Shown in pieces: positions 1 through 8,079 of a DNA stretch of 46,789 nucleotides. How positions within the stretch are numbered: the first letter of the stretch is position 1; every line of letters begins with the position of its first letter. The notes under the pieces are model-generated. The model was not told the DNA's origin. It made no database searches and worked only from the letters and a program-made list of their open reading frames with translations. Position numbers and translations under genes: made by a program. Source of the DNA: Deltaproteobacteria bacterium (GTDB lineage Bacteria > Desulfobacterota > Binatia > UBA12015); NCBI GenBank assembly GCA_029262355.1, contig JAJCZO010000333.1:1-46789 (forward strand), given 5' to 3'.

Positions 1-267
1 GCGGGGCAGGGCGAGAAGACCACGCGCGACGGTAGCGACGGTGCCATCTCCGCCGGCCGCGATGACGACGTTGGCGTCGGTCGAGGTGACCAGTTCGCGG
101 ACCCGATCCGCGTCCCGCCCATCACCGCGAGTTTCGAGTTCGATGTTGGCCGAGCCTCGCACGAACACGCACGCATCGCGCACTTCGGGAAACCGGTCTC
201 GCCGCTCGGGGTGGATGACGAGGGCGGCCCGGATGGTCTCGGGGGCGACCAGAGTGGGTGCACTCAC
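1..267 (-). CDS. Diacylglycerol/lipid kinase-like protein, N-terminal part (cut by window edge)
   Basis: This reading frame runs off the left edge; 89 codons are present. It carries the motif AAGGDGTVATVARGL near residues 70-84, which matches the nucleotide-binding GGDGT loop of the diacylglycerol kinase catalytic family (DAGK/YegS/LCB5 type). These enzymes phosphorylate a lipid hydroxyl with ATP at the inner membrane. The start is a GTG at 265-267 that overlaps the TGA stop of the HMG-CoA synthase-like gene (GTGA, 4-bp overlap), so the two are probably translationally coupled. The usual N-terminal sequence seen in many family members is weak here, and the substrate cannot be told from this fragment. 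A sugar or NAD kinase with the same GGDG loop is the main alternative. Confidence 0.7.
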   Translation of the reverse strand, partial: MSAPTLVAPETIRAALVIHPERRDRFPEVRDACVFVRGSANIELETRGDGRDADRVRELVTSTDANVVIAAGGDGTVATVARGLLALPR

Positions 268-1763
268 GCGTGGGGAACGAACTCGTAGTACTCTACGGAG
301 AGGTCTTGGAACGCGGGCTCGTGGGTGTCGCCGACCCGGGTGATCGCGAAGGTGCCGGGAAGGGGCGGAGCGAGGCCGTCGACCCGGCGACCATCGTGCA
401 GCGCCTCGTACTGCTCGCGGGATAGATCGGTCGCGCCGGCGAGGGCACGCCGGGTTCCTAGGCGTGCCGCGGCCTCTCTCCACCGCGGAGCAGCAGTGAG
501 CGGCATCGCCTCGGCGGCGTCGCCGCTGCCGTAGCCCACCGCGACCATCGGGTAGCCGAGCAGTTCGATCCCCCGCTCATGGGCGTCCTCGAACCCGGCG
601 GCGAGCCAGGCGGGCAGGGCGGCCGAGTAGAGGTTCCCGAGATCGCGGACGACCTCGTCGCCCAGGCTCATCTTGGCGGCCAGAAGCTCGCGGAAGGTGG
701 GCTTCTTGCGTAGGAGGCCCGCGACGGCGCTCGTGGCGGCGTACGGATTCGTCGGCCCGTCGCTGAGCAGAGTGCCGAAGAGATCGGGGGAGGACTCGGT
801 CTCCCGCAGCACTGCCGCGTACTCGACGCCGGCTTCGACGCACAGTGCGCGCAGCTCGTCGTGATGGTGGTCCCCGCGGGCGAGACCTCGAGCGTACAGG
901 AAGGACATCGCCTGCACCGGCATTTGCTGGTAGGGCCGATGGAAGAAGAGGGCCCGAACGTCATCGTAGTAGCCGCCCGCAGAGACGTCGAGGCGACGCA
1001 GCATCTCTTCGACCGCATTCACCGTCCCATCGAGGTAGGAGAACGTGGAGTACGGGCCGCTGAACACCGGGAAGTCGGCGATCCGGTCGCCGGTGCGGGC
1101 GTACTGGTCCTTCCAATGGCGCGCGAAGGGCTTGCGGAAATCCGGACCGCGGTAGGCCGACGCGCTGCCCGACTTGTCGAGGTCGATGGTGAAGAGCTGG
1201 GGGTCGTCCTCGACGAGAAAGGCCACGGCGCCGGCGCCTTGGGTTTGTTCGCCGGTGCTGCCGCGCTCATACTCCGCGATGTCCGAGCAGACCACGATCG
1301 CCTGGCGCCCAGCGCCGTCTGTTCGCAGGTAGCGGATGGCGTTCTTGAGCGCGTACACGCCGCCGAGGCAGGCATGCTTGAATTCGGGAACCTCGAGATT
1401 GCGAGACAGCCGCGGCTTGCCTCGTTCGTCGAGTGCCCGATCGACCATGCCCCGGACGATGACGGCGCCAGCTGCGTTGTCGGTGCTCGACTCGGTGCCG
1501 AGGCCCAGAAAGCCGACGCGCGATGGATCGACGTCGTTCTCGTCGATGAGTCGCAAGACCGCGTTGGCGGCCATCGTGTAGACGTTCTCGTGCGGGCCGG
1601 GGACGCGAAAGCTCTTCCCGACGATCGCCTGCACCTTGTCCCAGGAGTTGTTCGTCCACTCGCACCATTGCTCCAGATCGACTCGGAGAGCCGGTATGTA
1701 GAGGCTCATCGCGCTCACACCCGGCAGGGCGTGAGCGGTTTCTGGAGTTTGGGTTGACGTCAT
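264..1763 (-). CDS. HMG-CoA synthase-family enzyme
   Basis: A 499-residue thiolase-fold condensing enzyme resembling hydroxymethylglutaryl-CoA synthase, which joins acetyl-CoA and acetoacetyl-CoA in the mevalonate pathway. The family's three catalytic positions can be seen: Glu in GLGTESSTD, the nucleophilic Cys in HACLGGVYAL, and His in FFHRPYQQMP. The C-terminal YGSGDAAEAMPL matches the family's YGSG signature. It is longer than typical bacterial enzymes of about 390-430 residues. The ATG at 1763 is chosen because GAGGAGAG lies about 7 bases upstream; a longer frame adds 13 unlikely residues. It is coupled to the lipid-kinase-like gene downstream. A branch-forming HMGS homologue of polyketide or other secondary metabolism is possible, since no other mevalonate genes are visible. 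Confidence 0.82.
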   Translation of the reverse strand: MTSTQTPETAHALPGVSAMSLYIPALRVDLEQWCEWTNNSWDKVQAIVGKSFRVPGPHENVYTMAANAVLRLIDENDVDPSRVGFLGLGTESSTDNAAGAVIVRGMVDRALDERGKPRLSRNLEVPEFKHACLGGVYALKNAIRYLRTDGAGRQAIVVCSDIAEYERGSTGEQTQGAGAVAFLVEDDPQLFTIDLDKSGSASAYRGPDFRKPFARHWKDQYARTGDRIADFPVFSGPYSTFSYLDGTVNAVEEMLRRLDVSAGGYYDDVRALFFHRPYQQMPVQAMSFLYARGLARGDHHHDELRALCVEAGVEYAAVLRETESSPDLFGTLLSDGPTNPYAATSAVAGLLRKKPTFRELLAAKMSLGDEVVRDLGNLYSAALPAWLAAGFEDAHERGIELLGYPMVAVGYGSGDAAEAMPLTAAPRWREAAARLGTRRALAGATDLSREQYEALHDGRRVDGLAPPLPGTFAITRVGDTHEPAFQDLSVEYYEFVPHA

Positions 1764-1922
1764 TCCGATTCTCTCCTCACGCGGTTGCCGATCGGTCCTC
1801 ACGGTAACACGGGCCCGACCGCTCGCCAGTGAAGAGACGAAGATCTCCTGCGTTGCTCACCTGGTCGGGCGCGGATAGGGTCGGGACCGCATGCGACACA
1901 GTTTGAATCGATCGATTGGCCG

Positions 1923-3281
1923 ATGACATCTTCGTCGCACCGGCCGACGCCAGTCGGCTGGGCCGTTCTCGCCCTCTATGGCCTGCCCGCCATGGGCGTG
2001 AACTTTCTGTACGCGCTCATCCTGATCCTCTACATGAAGTTCGCGACGGACGTGCTGGGCATCGCGGCCGGCGTGGTGGGAGTGATCTTCTTCGTGTCTC
2101 GGGTTTGGGACGGCATCTCCGACCCGTTGATTGGCAGCCTCAGTGATCGCACGACGTCCCGTCTGGGTCGCCGCAAGACGTGGATGCTCGCGTCGTCGGT
2201 GCCGCTCGCGCTGACGGCCCTGGCGATGTGGGCGCCACCCCCCTCTCTCGAGGGCGTCGGACTCGTGGTTTGGGTCGGCGTTTCCGTCGTTCTCTTCTAC
2301 ACCGCCTACACGCTGTTCGACGTGCCGCAGATGGCCCTCGGTGCGGAGTTGACCGAGGAGCCGCGCGAACGCGTACGGGTCTTCGGCGCGCGTCACCTGC
2401 TGCGGACGGTCGGACTTCTCGTGGCGGGTGGCCTAGGCGCGGCCCTCCTGGAAAGTGCGGTCGCTCCGCGAGAAACCGCGTTCTGGATGGTCCTTGTCGG
2501 CGGTGTGTTCACGGTCGCAATGATCGTTTGGGCGGTCCTCGCCTTGCCCGCCGAGCCGAGTGACTACGCCGCACGGGGAGGTACGGATCTGCGCCGCTCT
2601 CTGCGTGACGTTTGGGCAAACGGCCACGCACGCCTCCTGCTCCTCGTTTACTTCTTGGACCAACTCGGGATGGGCAGCATCGGAGTGCTGTCGCCGTACG
2701 CCGTATCGTACGTGGTGAAGGAACCAGGACTTCTCAGCCAGATGCTGATCGCCTACATGGTACCGTCGCTTCTCTCGATTCCTGTTTGGGTCTGGCTAGG
2801 CGCGCGTTACCCCAAGCGCGAGCTCTGGGCCAGCGCGATGGTCATGGGGGCGATTGGGTTCGGCGGGCTGTTCTTCCTGCACGAAGGCAGCATTTCGTTG
2901 ATGTTGACGTCGGCGGTCCTCGCCGGAGTGGGCGGGGGATGCGGCAGCACGGTCGGGCAGGCGCTGAAGGCCAACGTCATCGACGTGGACGAGTACAACA
3001 CGGGTGAACGCAAGGAGGGAGCCTACTTTGCCGCCTGGAACTTCGTCGCGAAGTTGGCGGGGGGCACGATGGTTGGGGTGGTCGGGCTCACCCTTCAGGG
3101 GGTTGGCTTCGTCCCCAACGCGGAGCAGACGGAAGCCACCACGTTCGCGATTCGGTTTCTGATGGGAGGTCTGCCGTTTCTGTGCTTTGCCGTCGGCCTC
3201 TGGTACTTCCGCCAGTTCTCGCTGGGCGAGGCGGAGCACGCCGCGATCCTGGCGGAAATGCGCGGGAGAGAGCCGCGCTAG
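1923..3281 (+). CDS. MFS transporter, GPH (MelB-like) cation symporter family
   Basis: A 452-residue polytopic inner-membrane protein with about 12 hydrophobic segments. Near the N-terminus the sequence SRVWDGISDPLIGSLSDRT followed by a basic loop (RLGRRKTW) is the hallmark of glycoside-pentoside-hexuronide:cation symporters (MFS_2, MelB fold). A second diagnostic loop occurs near residues 345-365 (KANVIDVDEYNTGERKEG). The substrate is not predictable; members import sugars, but related proteins in catabolic clusters may carry other small organics. The gene is divergent from the HMGS-like gene (159 bases between starts) and converges on the SDR gene with 7 bases between stops. No clear Shine-Dalgarno sequence precedes the ATG. 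Confidence 0.85.
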   Translation: MTSSSHRPTPVGWAVLALYGLPAMGVNFLYALILILYMKFATDVLGIAAGVVGVIFFVSRVWDGISDPLIGSLSDRTTSRLGRRKTWMLASSVPLALTALAMWAPPPSLEGVGLVVWVGVSVVLFYTAYTLFDVPQMALGAELTEEPRERVRVFGARHLLRTVGLLVAGGLGAALLESAVAPRETAFWMVLVGGVFTVAMIVWAVLALPAEPSDYAARGGTDLRRSLRDVWANGHARLLLLVYFLDQLGMGSIGVLSPYAVSYVVKEPGLLSQMLIAYMVPSLLSIPVWVWLGARYPKRELWASAMVMGAIGFGGLFFLHEGSISLMLTSAVLAGVGGGCGSTVGQALKANVIDVDEYNTGERKEGAYFAAWNFVAKLAGGTMVGVVGLTLQGVGFVPNAEQTEATTFAIRFLMGGLPFLCFAVGLWYFRQFSLGEAEHAAILAEMRGREPR

Positions 3282-3288
3282 GCTCCGG

Positions 3289-4053
3289 CTAGAAGTCGTC
3301 TGGACGGAGCATCGCGTCGTGCCCGCCGTCGGCGAACACGACCGAGCCGCACATGAAGTTGGCCTTCGGGCTGAGCAAGAACGTGATCACGTTCGCGATC
3401 TGTTCAGGTACGCCGAGCGCTCCAGTTGGTATCGTCTCGCCGAAGCCCTTGATCGCTGCGCCGAGCTTCTCGTCGGCCATCACGTGCTCGGTGAGCGGGG
3501 TCCTCGTCATTCCGGGGGCTACGGCGTTCATGCGCACTCCATCTTTGGCGTACGCTGCGGAGTTGCGCCGCATCCAACGCGTGAGGGCCATCTTGGCGCC
3601 GCCGTATGCATTCTGGCCGTCGCCGATCTCGTCCGCCGAGGTGGTCGCAGCCGCCTCGTCCCCGGAGAGGCACTTGTCGACGTAGCCCGCGTCGCTTCCC
3701 ATCGGCGCGGAGTTCGACGAGATCAGCACCATGCAGCCGTTCTTCTTCTGGAGCAGCGGCTTCATCGCCTCCGCGAGTACGACGGTTCCGAAGTAGTTGA
3801 TCCGCGTGACGAGAGAAGGCGGGGATACGGACGGCCCGACGCCGGCGCACGGAACGAAGCCGTCGAGGCCTGCGGGAGCCTTGTTCGTGATGGCGTCGAC
3901 GGCGGTTTGGCGCCCTTCGGGCGTCGAGAGGTCGGCGATGATGTCCGCGTCTTTGATGTCGACGACGATGACGTCGTGGCCCGCCGCGGCGAGTTGCTCT
4001 CGTACGGCGGCACCGATGCCGGTGGCGCCCCCCGTCATTGCGAATGTACCCAT
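3289..4053 (-). CDS. SDR oxidoreductase, 3-alpha-hydroxysteroid dehydrogenase/carbonyl reductase-like
   Basis: A 254-residue classical short-chain dehydrogenase. The dinucleotide motif TGGATGIG lies at residues 7-14, a catalytic Ser is in LISSNSAP near residue 111, and the YxxxK pair is in NAYGGAK near residues 150-154. Overall pattern, including VDIKDADIIADLSTPEGR near residues 30-50 and a C-terminal DGGHDAMLRP, resembles Comamonas-type 3-alpha-hydroxysteroid dehydrogenase/carbonyl reductase more than generic FabG proteins. It would interconvert a hydroxyl and a ketone with NAD(P). A sigma-70-like promoter ends directly at the ATG and no Shine-Dalgarno is visible, so the message may be leaderless. 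The substrate is unproven; steroid, terpenoid or xenobiotic ketones are all possible. Confidence 0.87.
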   Translation of the reverse strand: MGTFAMTGGATGIGAAVREQLAAAGHDVIVVDIKDADIIADLSTPEGRQTAVDAITNKAPAGLDGFVPCAGVGPSVSPPSLVTRINYFGTVVLAEAMKPLLQKKNGCMVLISSNSAPMGSDAGYVDKCLSGDEAAATTSADEIGDGQNAYGGAKMALTRWMRRNSAAYAKDGVRMNAVAPGMTRTPLTEHVMADEKLGAAIKGFGETIPTGALGVPEQIANVITFLLSPKANFMCGSVVFADGGHDAMLRPDDF

Positions 4054-4059
4054 CTGGGG

Positions 4060-4088
4060 CCTATAGCGGATCGTCTGCGGGCGCCCAA
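4060..4088 (-). promoter_or_regulatory. Candidate sigma-70-like promoter of the SDR gene
   Basis: On the minus strand, TTGGGC (4083-4088) is separated by exactly 17 bases from TATAGG (4060-4065). A start site 6-7 bases downstream would fall on the A of the ATG at 4053. The bases between the -10 and the ATG (CCCCAG) contain no Shine-Dalgarno. The -35 matches consensus at only three positions, so the call rests mainly on the -10 and the spacing. Confidence 0.4.
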
Positions 4089-4156
4089 GGTTTCGTTAGT
4101 GATTGCTTGACGCCCGACGCCGGTGGTACGGCTGCTGCGTCGGATGAGCCGCATTC

Positions 4157-5716
4157 TCACTCGCAGCGCAAGTACCCGTCGTTGTTTCGGTAGCCGTGAA
4201 TGCACCTCTGCATGGTGCCCGAATCTCTCCACTCTCCCGCGCGGGTGCGACACTCGCACAGGAGGAGGACGCCGTCCCAGGTGCAGTTGCGACACGTGTC
4301 GTAGTACGAGCCGCGCGGGCCGCAGTTCACGTGACACGGCGACTCCTTCAGGTGGCGACGGTAGTCGACGTGCATTGCGTTCAGCCGCGCGAGGGCGTGG
4401 ATCGACGCTGCCGCGAGAGCCAGCCCGAGCAGGAACCCGAAGAGGCGCGGTTGCCGCCGGCCCCAGAGCAGGAATCCCCAGCCGCCAAGGAGGGTCAGTG
4501 GGACCGCGGGGTACGTGTACGCGTCCCAATCCGAGTATGGGCCAAAGAGCGGATCGAGGACCAGGAGCAGCGCGAAGTGCCCCGCTGCAATCGAACCGAG
4601 GATGAGGACTCGGAGATCGATCTTCTGTGGGTCGCGGAGGAGTTCGGAGCTGGTACACACCGCGAACAGGAGCAGTCCGATGCCGTCCACCAGGAGCAGG
4701 AGGTGAATCATCTCGTTCAGGTGCGGCCAGCTGAACATGTAGTCGAGCGGCAGCAGGCAGCTGCTGTCCTGATAGCCCCAGTGGCAACTTGCGGCCTGAG
4801 CGGCCTCCGCGTACCACTCGCTCCAGGCGAGCGGGTAGCCGTGTCCGGGGACGGTCGCGAACACGGCACAGGCGGCCGTGAGAAGCATTGGTCGCCATAC
4901 GTGGCGGAAGCCGCGGTCGCGTCGCACGACGTCGAACACGAGGAATATGGCCGAAGGCGCGAGCAAGATCAGCCCGATGTAGAAGAAGGGTCCCACCCCG
5001 ACGATGAGGAGCGGCCACAGAAGCTGCGTTCGTTGCTCGAGCACGCGAAGCGCCAGCCAGACGTAGACGGCGCTCACCGCGAGCGGCACCGGGTAGATGT
5101 CGAGGTACCCGATCGACATTTGGAGGACGGCGAAGGAGCTCCAGACCAGTAGGGTCAGCGCGATTGCCTCGCCGCGTGTCTTTGAGAGGAGGCGCGCGGA
5201 GCCGGCGAACGCGGTGAGAGCGACCGCGCCGAGCAACGCGTTCATGCCTCGTGCGAAGTGCTCGGGCGACAAGGGCGGCACGAGGACCGTGGAAAGAAGG
5301 CGGTACGTCCGGATGCTGAGGTACCACCTGGGGTTGAAGTGAAAGCCTGGTTGACTGGCGCCGAAGAGGAACTCGGCGGAGTCGATCGCGTGGGGTACTT
5401 GCGGGAACCAGAGGCTCAGGGTGAAGAGGCCGACGAACAAGGCGATGACGGTTCCGAAGATTCGGGGGCGGGAGAGATGCCCAAGCGGGCGCTGTGCCGC
5501 GGGGTGACGCCAAAGCGCGGCTCCGAGCGCGGGGAGCAGAACGACGAGCGCTCCCCCGACCCACGGAAGGAACGGGCGGCGGTGAAGGTGTGCGTAGCTC
5601 CACGTGATGGCGAGGTCGGGTTCGGCGAAGTGCAGTAGGATGTACGCGCCGAGGCCCGTCGCCAGGATGGAGGCGACGACGGCGTTCCTGCGGGACTCGA
5701 GCAACTCCACCTGCAT
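4157..5716 (-). CDS. Polytopic membrane protein (GT39-like) with C-terminal cyanovirin-N-like repeat
   Basis: A 519-residue protein with many hydrophobic segments spread over residues 10-450, arranged like GT-C/PMT-type glycosyltransferases or related membrane proteins of unknown activity; no catalytic motif is clear. After the last membrane segment comes a Cys-rich tail (residues 455-519, eight Cys). Residues 470-519 follow the cyanovirin-N homology (CVNH) pattern: SYYDTCRNC, then LLCECRTRAGEW, then RNNDGYLRC at the very end. CVNH folds normally use two such repeats of about 50 residues; only one is present. CVNH proteins bind mannose-type glycans. The ATG lies 3 bases after the DUF3604 stop, so it is the last gene of that operon. 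The glycan-binding role is inferred. Confidence 0.7.
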   Translation of the reverse strand: MQVELLESRRNAVVASILATGLGAYILLHFAEPDLAITWSYAHLHRRPFLPWVGGALVVLLPALGAALWRHPAAQRPLGHLSRPRIFGTVIALFVGLFTLSLWFPQVPHAIDSAEFLFGASQPGFHFNPRWYLSIRTYRLLSTVLVPPLSPEHFARGMNALLGAVALTAFAGSARLLSKTRGEAIALTLLVWSSFAVLQMSIGYLDIYPVPLAVSAVYVWLALRVLEQRTQLLWPLLIVGVGPFFYIGLILLAPSAIFLVFDVVRRDRGFRHVWRPMLLTAACAVFATVPGHGYPLAWSEWYAEAAQAASCHWGYQDSSCLLPLDYMFSWPHLNEMIHLLLLVDGIGLLLFAVCTSSELLRDPQKIDLRVLILGSIAAGHFALLLVLDPLFGPYSDWDAYTYPAVPLTLLGGWGFLLWGRRQPRLFGFLLGLALAAASIHALARLNAMHVDYRRHLKESPCHVNCGPRGSYYDTCRNCTWDGVLLLCECRTRAGEWRDSGTMQRCIHGYRNNDGYLRCE

Positions 5717-5719
5717 TCC

Positions 5720-7618
5720 TCAGGGCGCCGGTGAGTACCAGATGGGCGACGTCACGGCGCGTTCCTGGATGGTGGAAGGGTAGCGGTCGTCGAAGCACGG
5801 AGCCATGTCTTCGGGGATCGTGCTGGGATCGTTGCAGCGTACGCCGGCCGCGTTGCACAGCCAGGTGTGCCATCGGCAGGTTGGGCTCTCGAGTACGCGG
5901 GCGTAGTAGAACGCGCGCTCTTTCGGGTCGAAGTCGGGATCGGTCCATACGGCGCAGAGTGCGCTCGGGCCGCTGCCGGACATCTCGCACGTGAGAGGGT
6001 CGACGGAGCTGCCCTCCGCTCGCCCGCCGGCGACGTCGTAGACCTCTTCGTGGGTTGCCCCGTTTGCGGCCCAGCCCTTCACGATCTGAATCCTCTGGAG
6101 GGGGACGGCCTTCGCTCCAGCAACGCCGGGGTCGGCAAGCGCGGAGACGGCGAAGCGAGGTCCCGCCGCTGCCGCCGGTGGGTCCGTGAGTTCGCCGCCC
6201 ATGGGGACGCCGCCGGCGTACCCGCGCGCTGCGAAGTTCGGCGCGTCGCAGAGGTCTTGCGGGTATTCCCATCCAGCGAAGAAGCGCACCGACAGTCGCG
6301 GCCCGCTCGTCGAGTACGTCTCGCGCCGTCGCATCGCATCGAACAGCGAATCGCGCCTGTTCTCCTCGGCCCAGACCACGGCGAGGCCGCCGGGGTTGAA
6401 CTCGACGTCGTCGGGCAGCCGTCTCGACCCTCCGTCTTTTGCGGGCGTGCCGGCTCCGCCATGGCCCGGGTGTGCCTTTTCGTCGACGTAGCCGGCGGTT
6501 CCGAGGTGGGTGTCGGTGCTTCCGATCAGGCCGAATTGGTACGGATTCGTGCCCAGGCGCGCCTCGAGAAGCAGCCCGTCCTTCAGGGCATTGCGCACGA
6601 AGTTGGTCGGGCCGGGCTCGATTTCGACCGAGCTGAACTTCCCGGCGAAGTTCTCGTATGGGAGTAACTCGAAGTTGCACAGCTCGTCGTTTGTGCCCAG
6701 ACCCGTGCGGCACTCCGAGTCCCCTTTGTGTTGCACCAGCTCTGCGAGCGGCTCGGACCTCTTGCGGAGCCGGGCGTATTCGGCTGTGAAGGGTCGGCCG
6801 GTTTCCTCCTCGTCGCCGAACATCAGTCCGCCGCTCAGGTTGGAGTTGTGTGGGATCGCGAGCACGTCGCAGCCCTCGACGCCCTGTAGGCAATTCTCTT
6901 CGAGGTCTCGCCACAGCTGGCTCACGACCGTCGCGTCGAGCGAGCTCACCGGAAGCGCCGGAACCTTCTCGTTCCGGAAGATCACGTTGCGGTGGAGGTT
7001 CGAGCTCATGGGCGCACCCGTCCACTCGTACGCGACGAAGCTCGTGAAGTCGCACGCGTCCGTTCGGTCGTACGCCTCCTCGGCTGCGTCGATCGTCTCT
7101 TGCCACGGCGTTGCCGCCGCTGCGAGGCAATGCTCGTCGTTCTCTCCGCAGAAGCTGAATCGCGTGGCATCGGCGCCCTCGGCGTTTCGCGAGTTCATCA
7201 TGAAGAAGGCGAGTCGTGGCCAACGGCGGTACACCCGGCATATCGGCGAGTCGTGTCCAGGGAGCCCCGGGGTGCGGCACGTCCGAAGCTCCCCGAAGAG
7301 CTCTGCATGGTCGGTGATTGCGGCGAAGTCGAGGGCGCGGCGAAGGCGGAGGGTGCGAAGCGGCTTGCCGGTTGAGTCGTGGGGTTGGATCCCGACCTCG
7401 CTGCCCTGCGCAAAGCGATAGGCGTCACGCGGTCGAAGCACCGTTCCTTGCGTCGCCGCGTCGAGAGAAAGCGTGGTGTGGACGTGCAGGTCACCGAAGA
7501 AGGCGCGCCTCGATGGATCGTGGTTGGCGCAGTCCGGGGGCGGCTCGGCGGAGGCCGCGCCCGCTGCGAGGCACACGCAGGCCAGCGCGGCGAGCGAGAA
7601 CCGGCAGAGTGCACTCAT
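5720..7618 (-). CDS. Secreted DUF3604 (PHP-like) protein
   Basis: A 632-residue protein with a signal peptide (MSALCRFSLAALACVCLA, cleavage near AASA|EPP). It carries the DUF3604 histidine/aspartate motifs typical of PHP-like metal hydrolases: GDLHVHTTLSLDA after the signal peptide, AITDHAE, AIPHNSN and GSTDTHLGTAG. These would coordinate metal ions in a periplasmic or exported enzyme; the reaction of DUF3604 proteins is not established. The ATG at 7618 overlaps the stop of the small upstream membrane-protein gene (ATGA), and the stop is 3 bases before the CVNH membrane protein, so the three genes form one translational unit. A longer frame reaching 8029 is not used because it would destroy the signal peptide and cover the upstream gene. 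Confidence 0.8.
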   Translation of the reverse strand: MSALCRFSLAALACVCLAAGAASAEPPPDCANHDPSRRAFFGDLHVHTTLSLDAATQGTVLRPRDAYRFAQGSEVGIQPHDSTGKPLRTLRLRRALDFAAITDHAELFGELRTCRTPGLPGHDSPICRVYRRWPRLAFFMMNSRNAEGADATRFSFCGENDEHCLAAAATPWQETIDAAEEAYDRTDACDFTSFVAYEWTGAPMSSNLHRNVIFRNEKVPALPVSSLDATVVSQLWRDLEENCLQGVEGCDVLAIPHNSNLSGGLMFGDEEETGRPFTAEYARLRKRSEPLAELVQHKGDSECRTGLGTNDELCNFELLPYENFAGKFSSVEIEPGPTNFVRNALKDGLLLEARLGTNPYQFGLIGSTDTHLGTAGYVDEKAHPGHGGAGTPAKDGGSRRLPDDVEFNPGGLAVVWAEENRRDSLFDAMRRRETYSTSGPRLSVRFFAGWEYPQDLCDAPNFAARGYAGGVPMGGELTDPPAAAAGPRFAVSALADPGVAGAKAVPLQRIQIVKGWAANGATHEEVYDVAGGRAEGSSVDPLTCEMSGSGPSALCAVWTDPDFDPKERAFYYARVLESPTCRWHTWLCNAAGVRCNDPSTIPEDMAPCFDDRYPSTIQERAVTSPIWYSPAP

Positions 7619-8013
7619 GCGGATACGAAGAGCTGCAGCAGATTGACGCGCTCGCCGCCCTCGACGAGTGGCGTCGTGTAAAGGCGCAACAGAGCCGCGC
7701 AAAGCAGAACCGCTACGCTGGCGATGGCCCCCCTCCTCCGCCACGCGTCGGGGAGGGCCCGCTGCAGGAGCCGCGCGCCCAGGCGCGCGACGAGGTAGAG
7801 GCCGAGCGTTGCGAGAACGGCTTCGAGAACGAACAGTCCGGTGATCAATCCCACGATCGACCCGCCCTCCGTTGCGAAGACGGCGACTGTGAAGCCCGCG
7901 AGCTGGTAGAGCCAGATGGCGGGAACCCAGCCACCCTCCATCACCCAGTAAGGTACGGGGAGCACCAACAGCAGAGCGATCCAAAGGATGCGCCGAGTCG
8001 TGTCGACAGTCAC
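7615..8013 (-). CDS. Small inner-membrane protein of unknown function
   Basis: A 132-residue protein made mostly of hydrophobic segments, about four: near residues 8-25, 30-50, 52-75 and 90-110. It is not a family I recognise. The GTG at 8013 is the most upstream plausible start before the hydrophobic region; no in-frame ATG is nearby and the Shine-Dalgarno is poor. Its stop overlaps the DUF3604 start by 4 bases, which argues that it is a real gene and works with that protein, perhaps as a membrane partner. It is the first gene of the minus-strand unit and is divergent from gluQ, with 66 bases between starts. Confidence 0.6.
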   Translation of the reverse strand: MTVDTTRRILWIALLLVLPVPYWVMEGGWVPAIWLYQLAGFTVAVFATEGGSIVGLITGLFVLEAVLATLGLYLVARLGARLLQRALPDAWRRRGAIASVAVLLCAALLRLYTTPLVEGGERVNLLQLFVSA

Positions 8014-8079
8014 CTGCGGACGAGACCATGCGCCCGAGAGGTGGTCAAGGATCGCTCGTGCACGTAGTAAGCAGATACG

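Noticed and set aside
4035..7280. A 1081-codon open frame on the minus strand
   Set aside because: It is Arg/Pro-rich throughout and lies over the CVNH membrane protein and DUF3604 genes on the same strand in another frame. The real genes have signal peptides, motifs and coupled starts; this is a high-G+C shadow.
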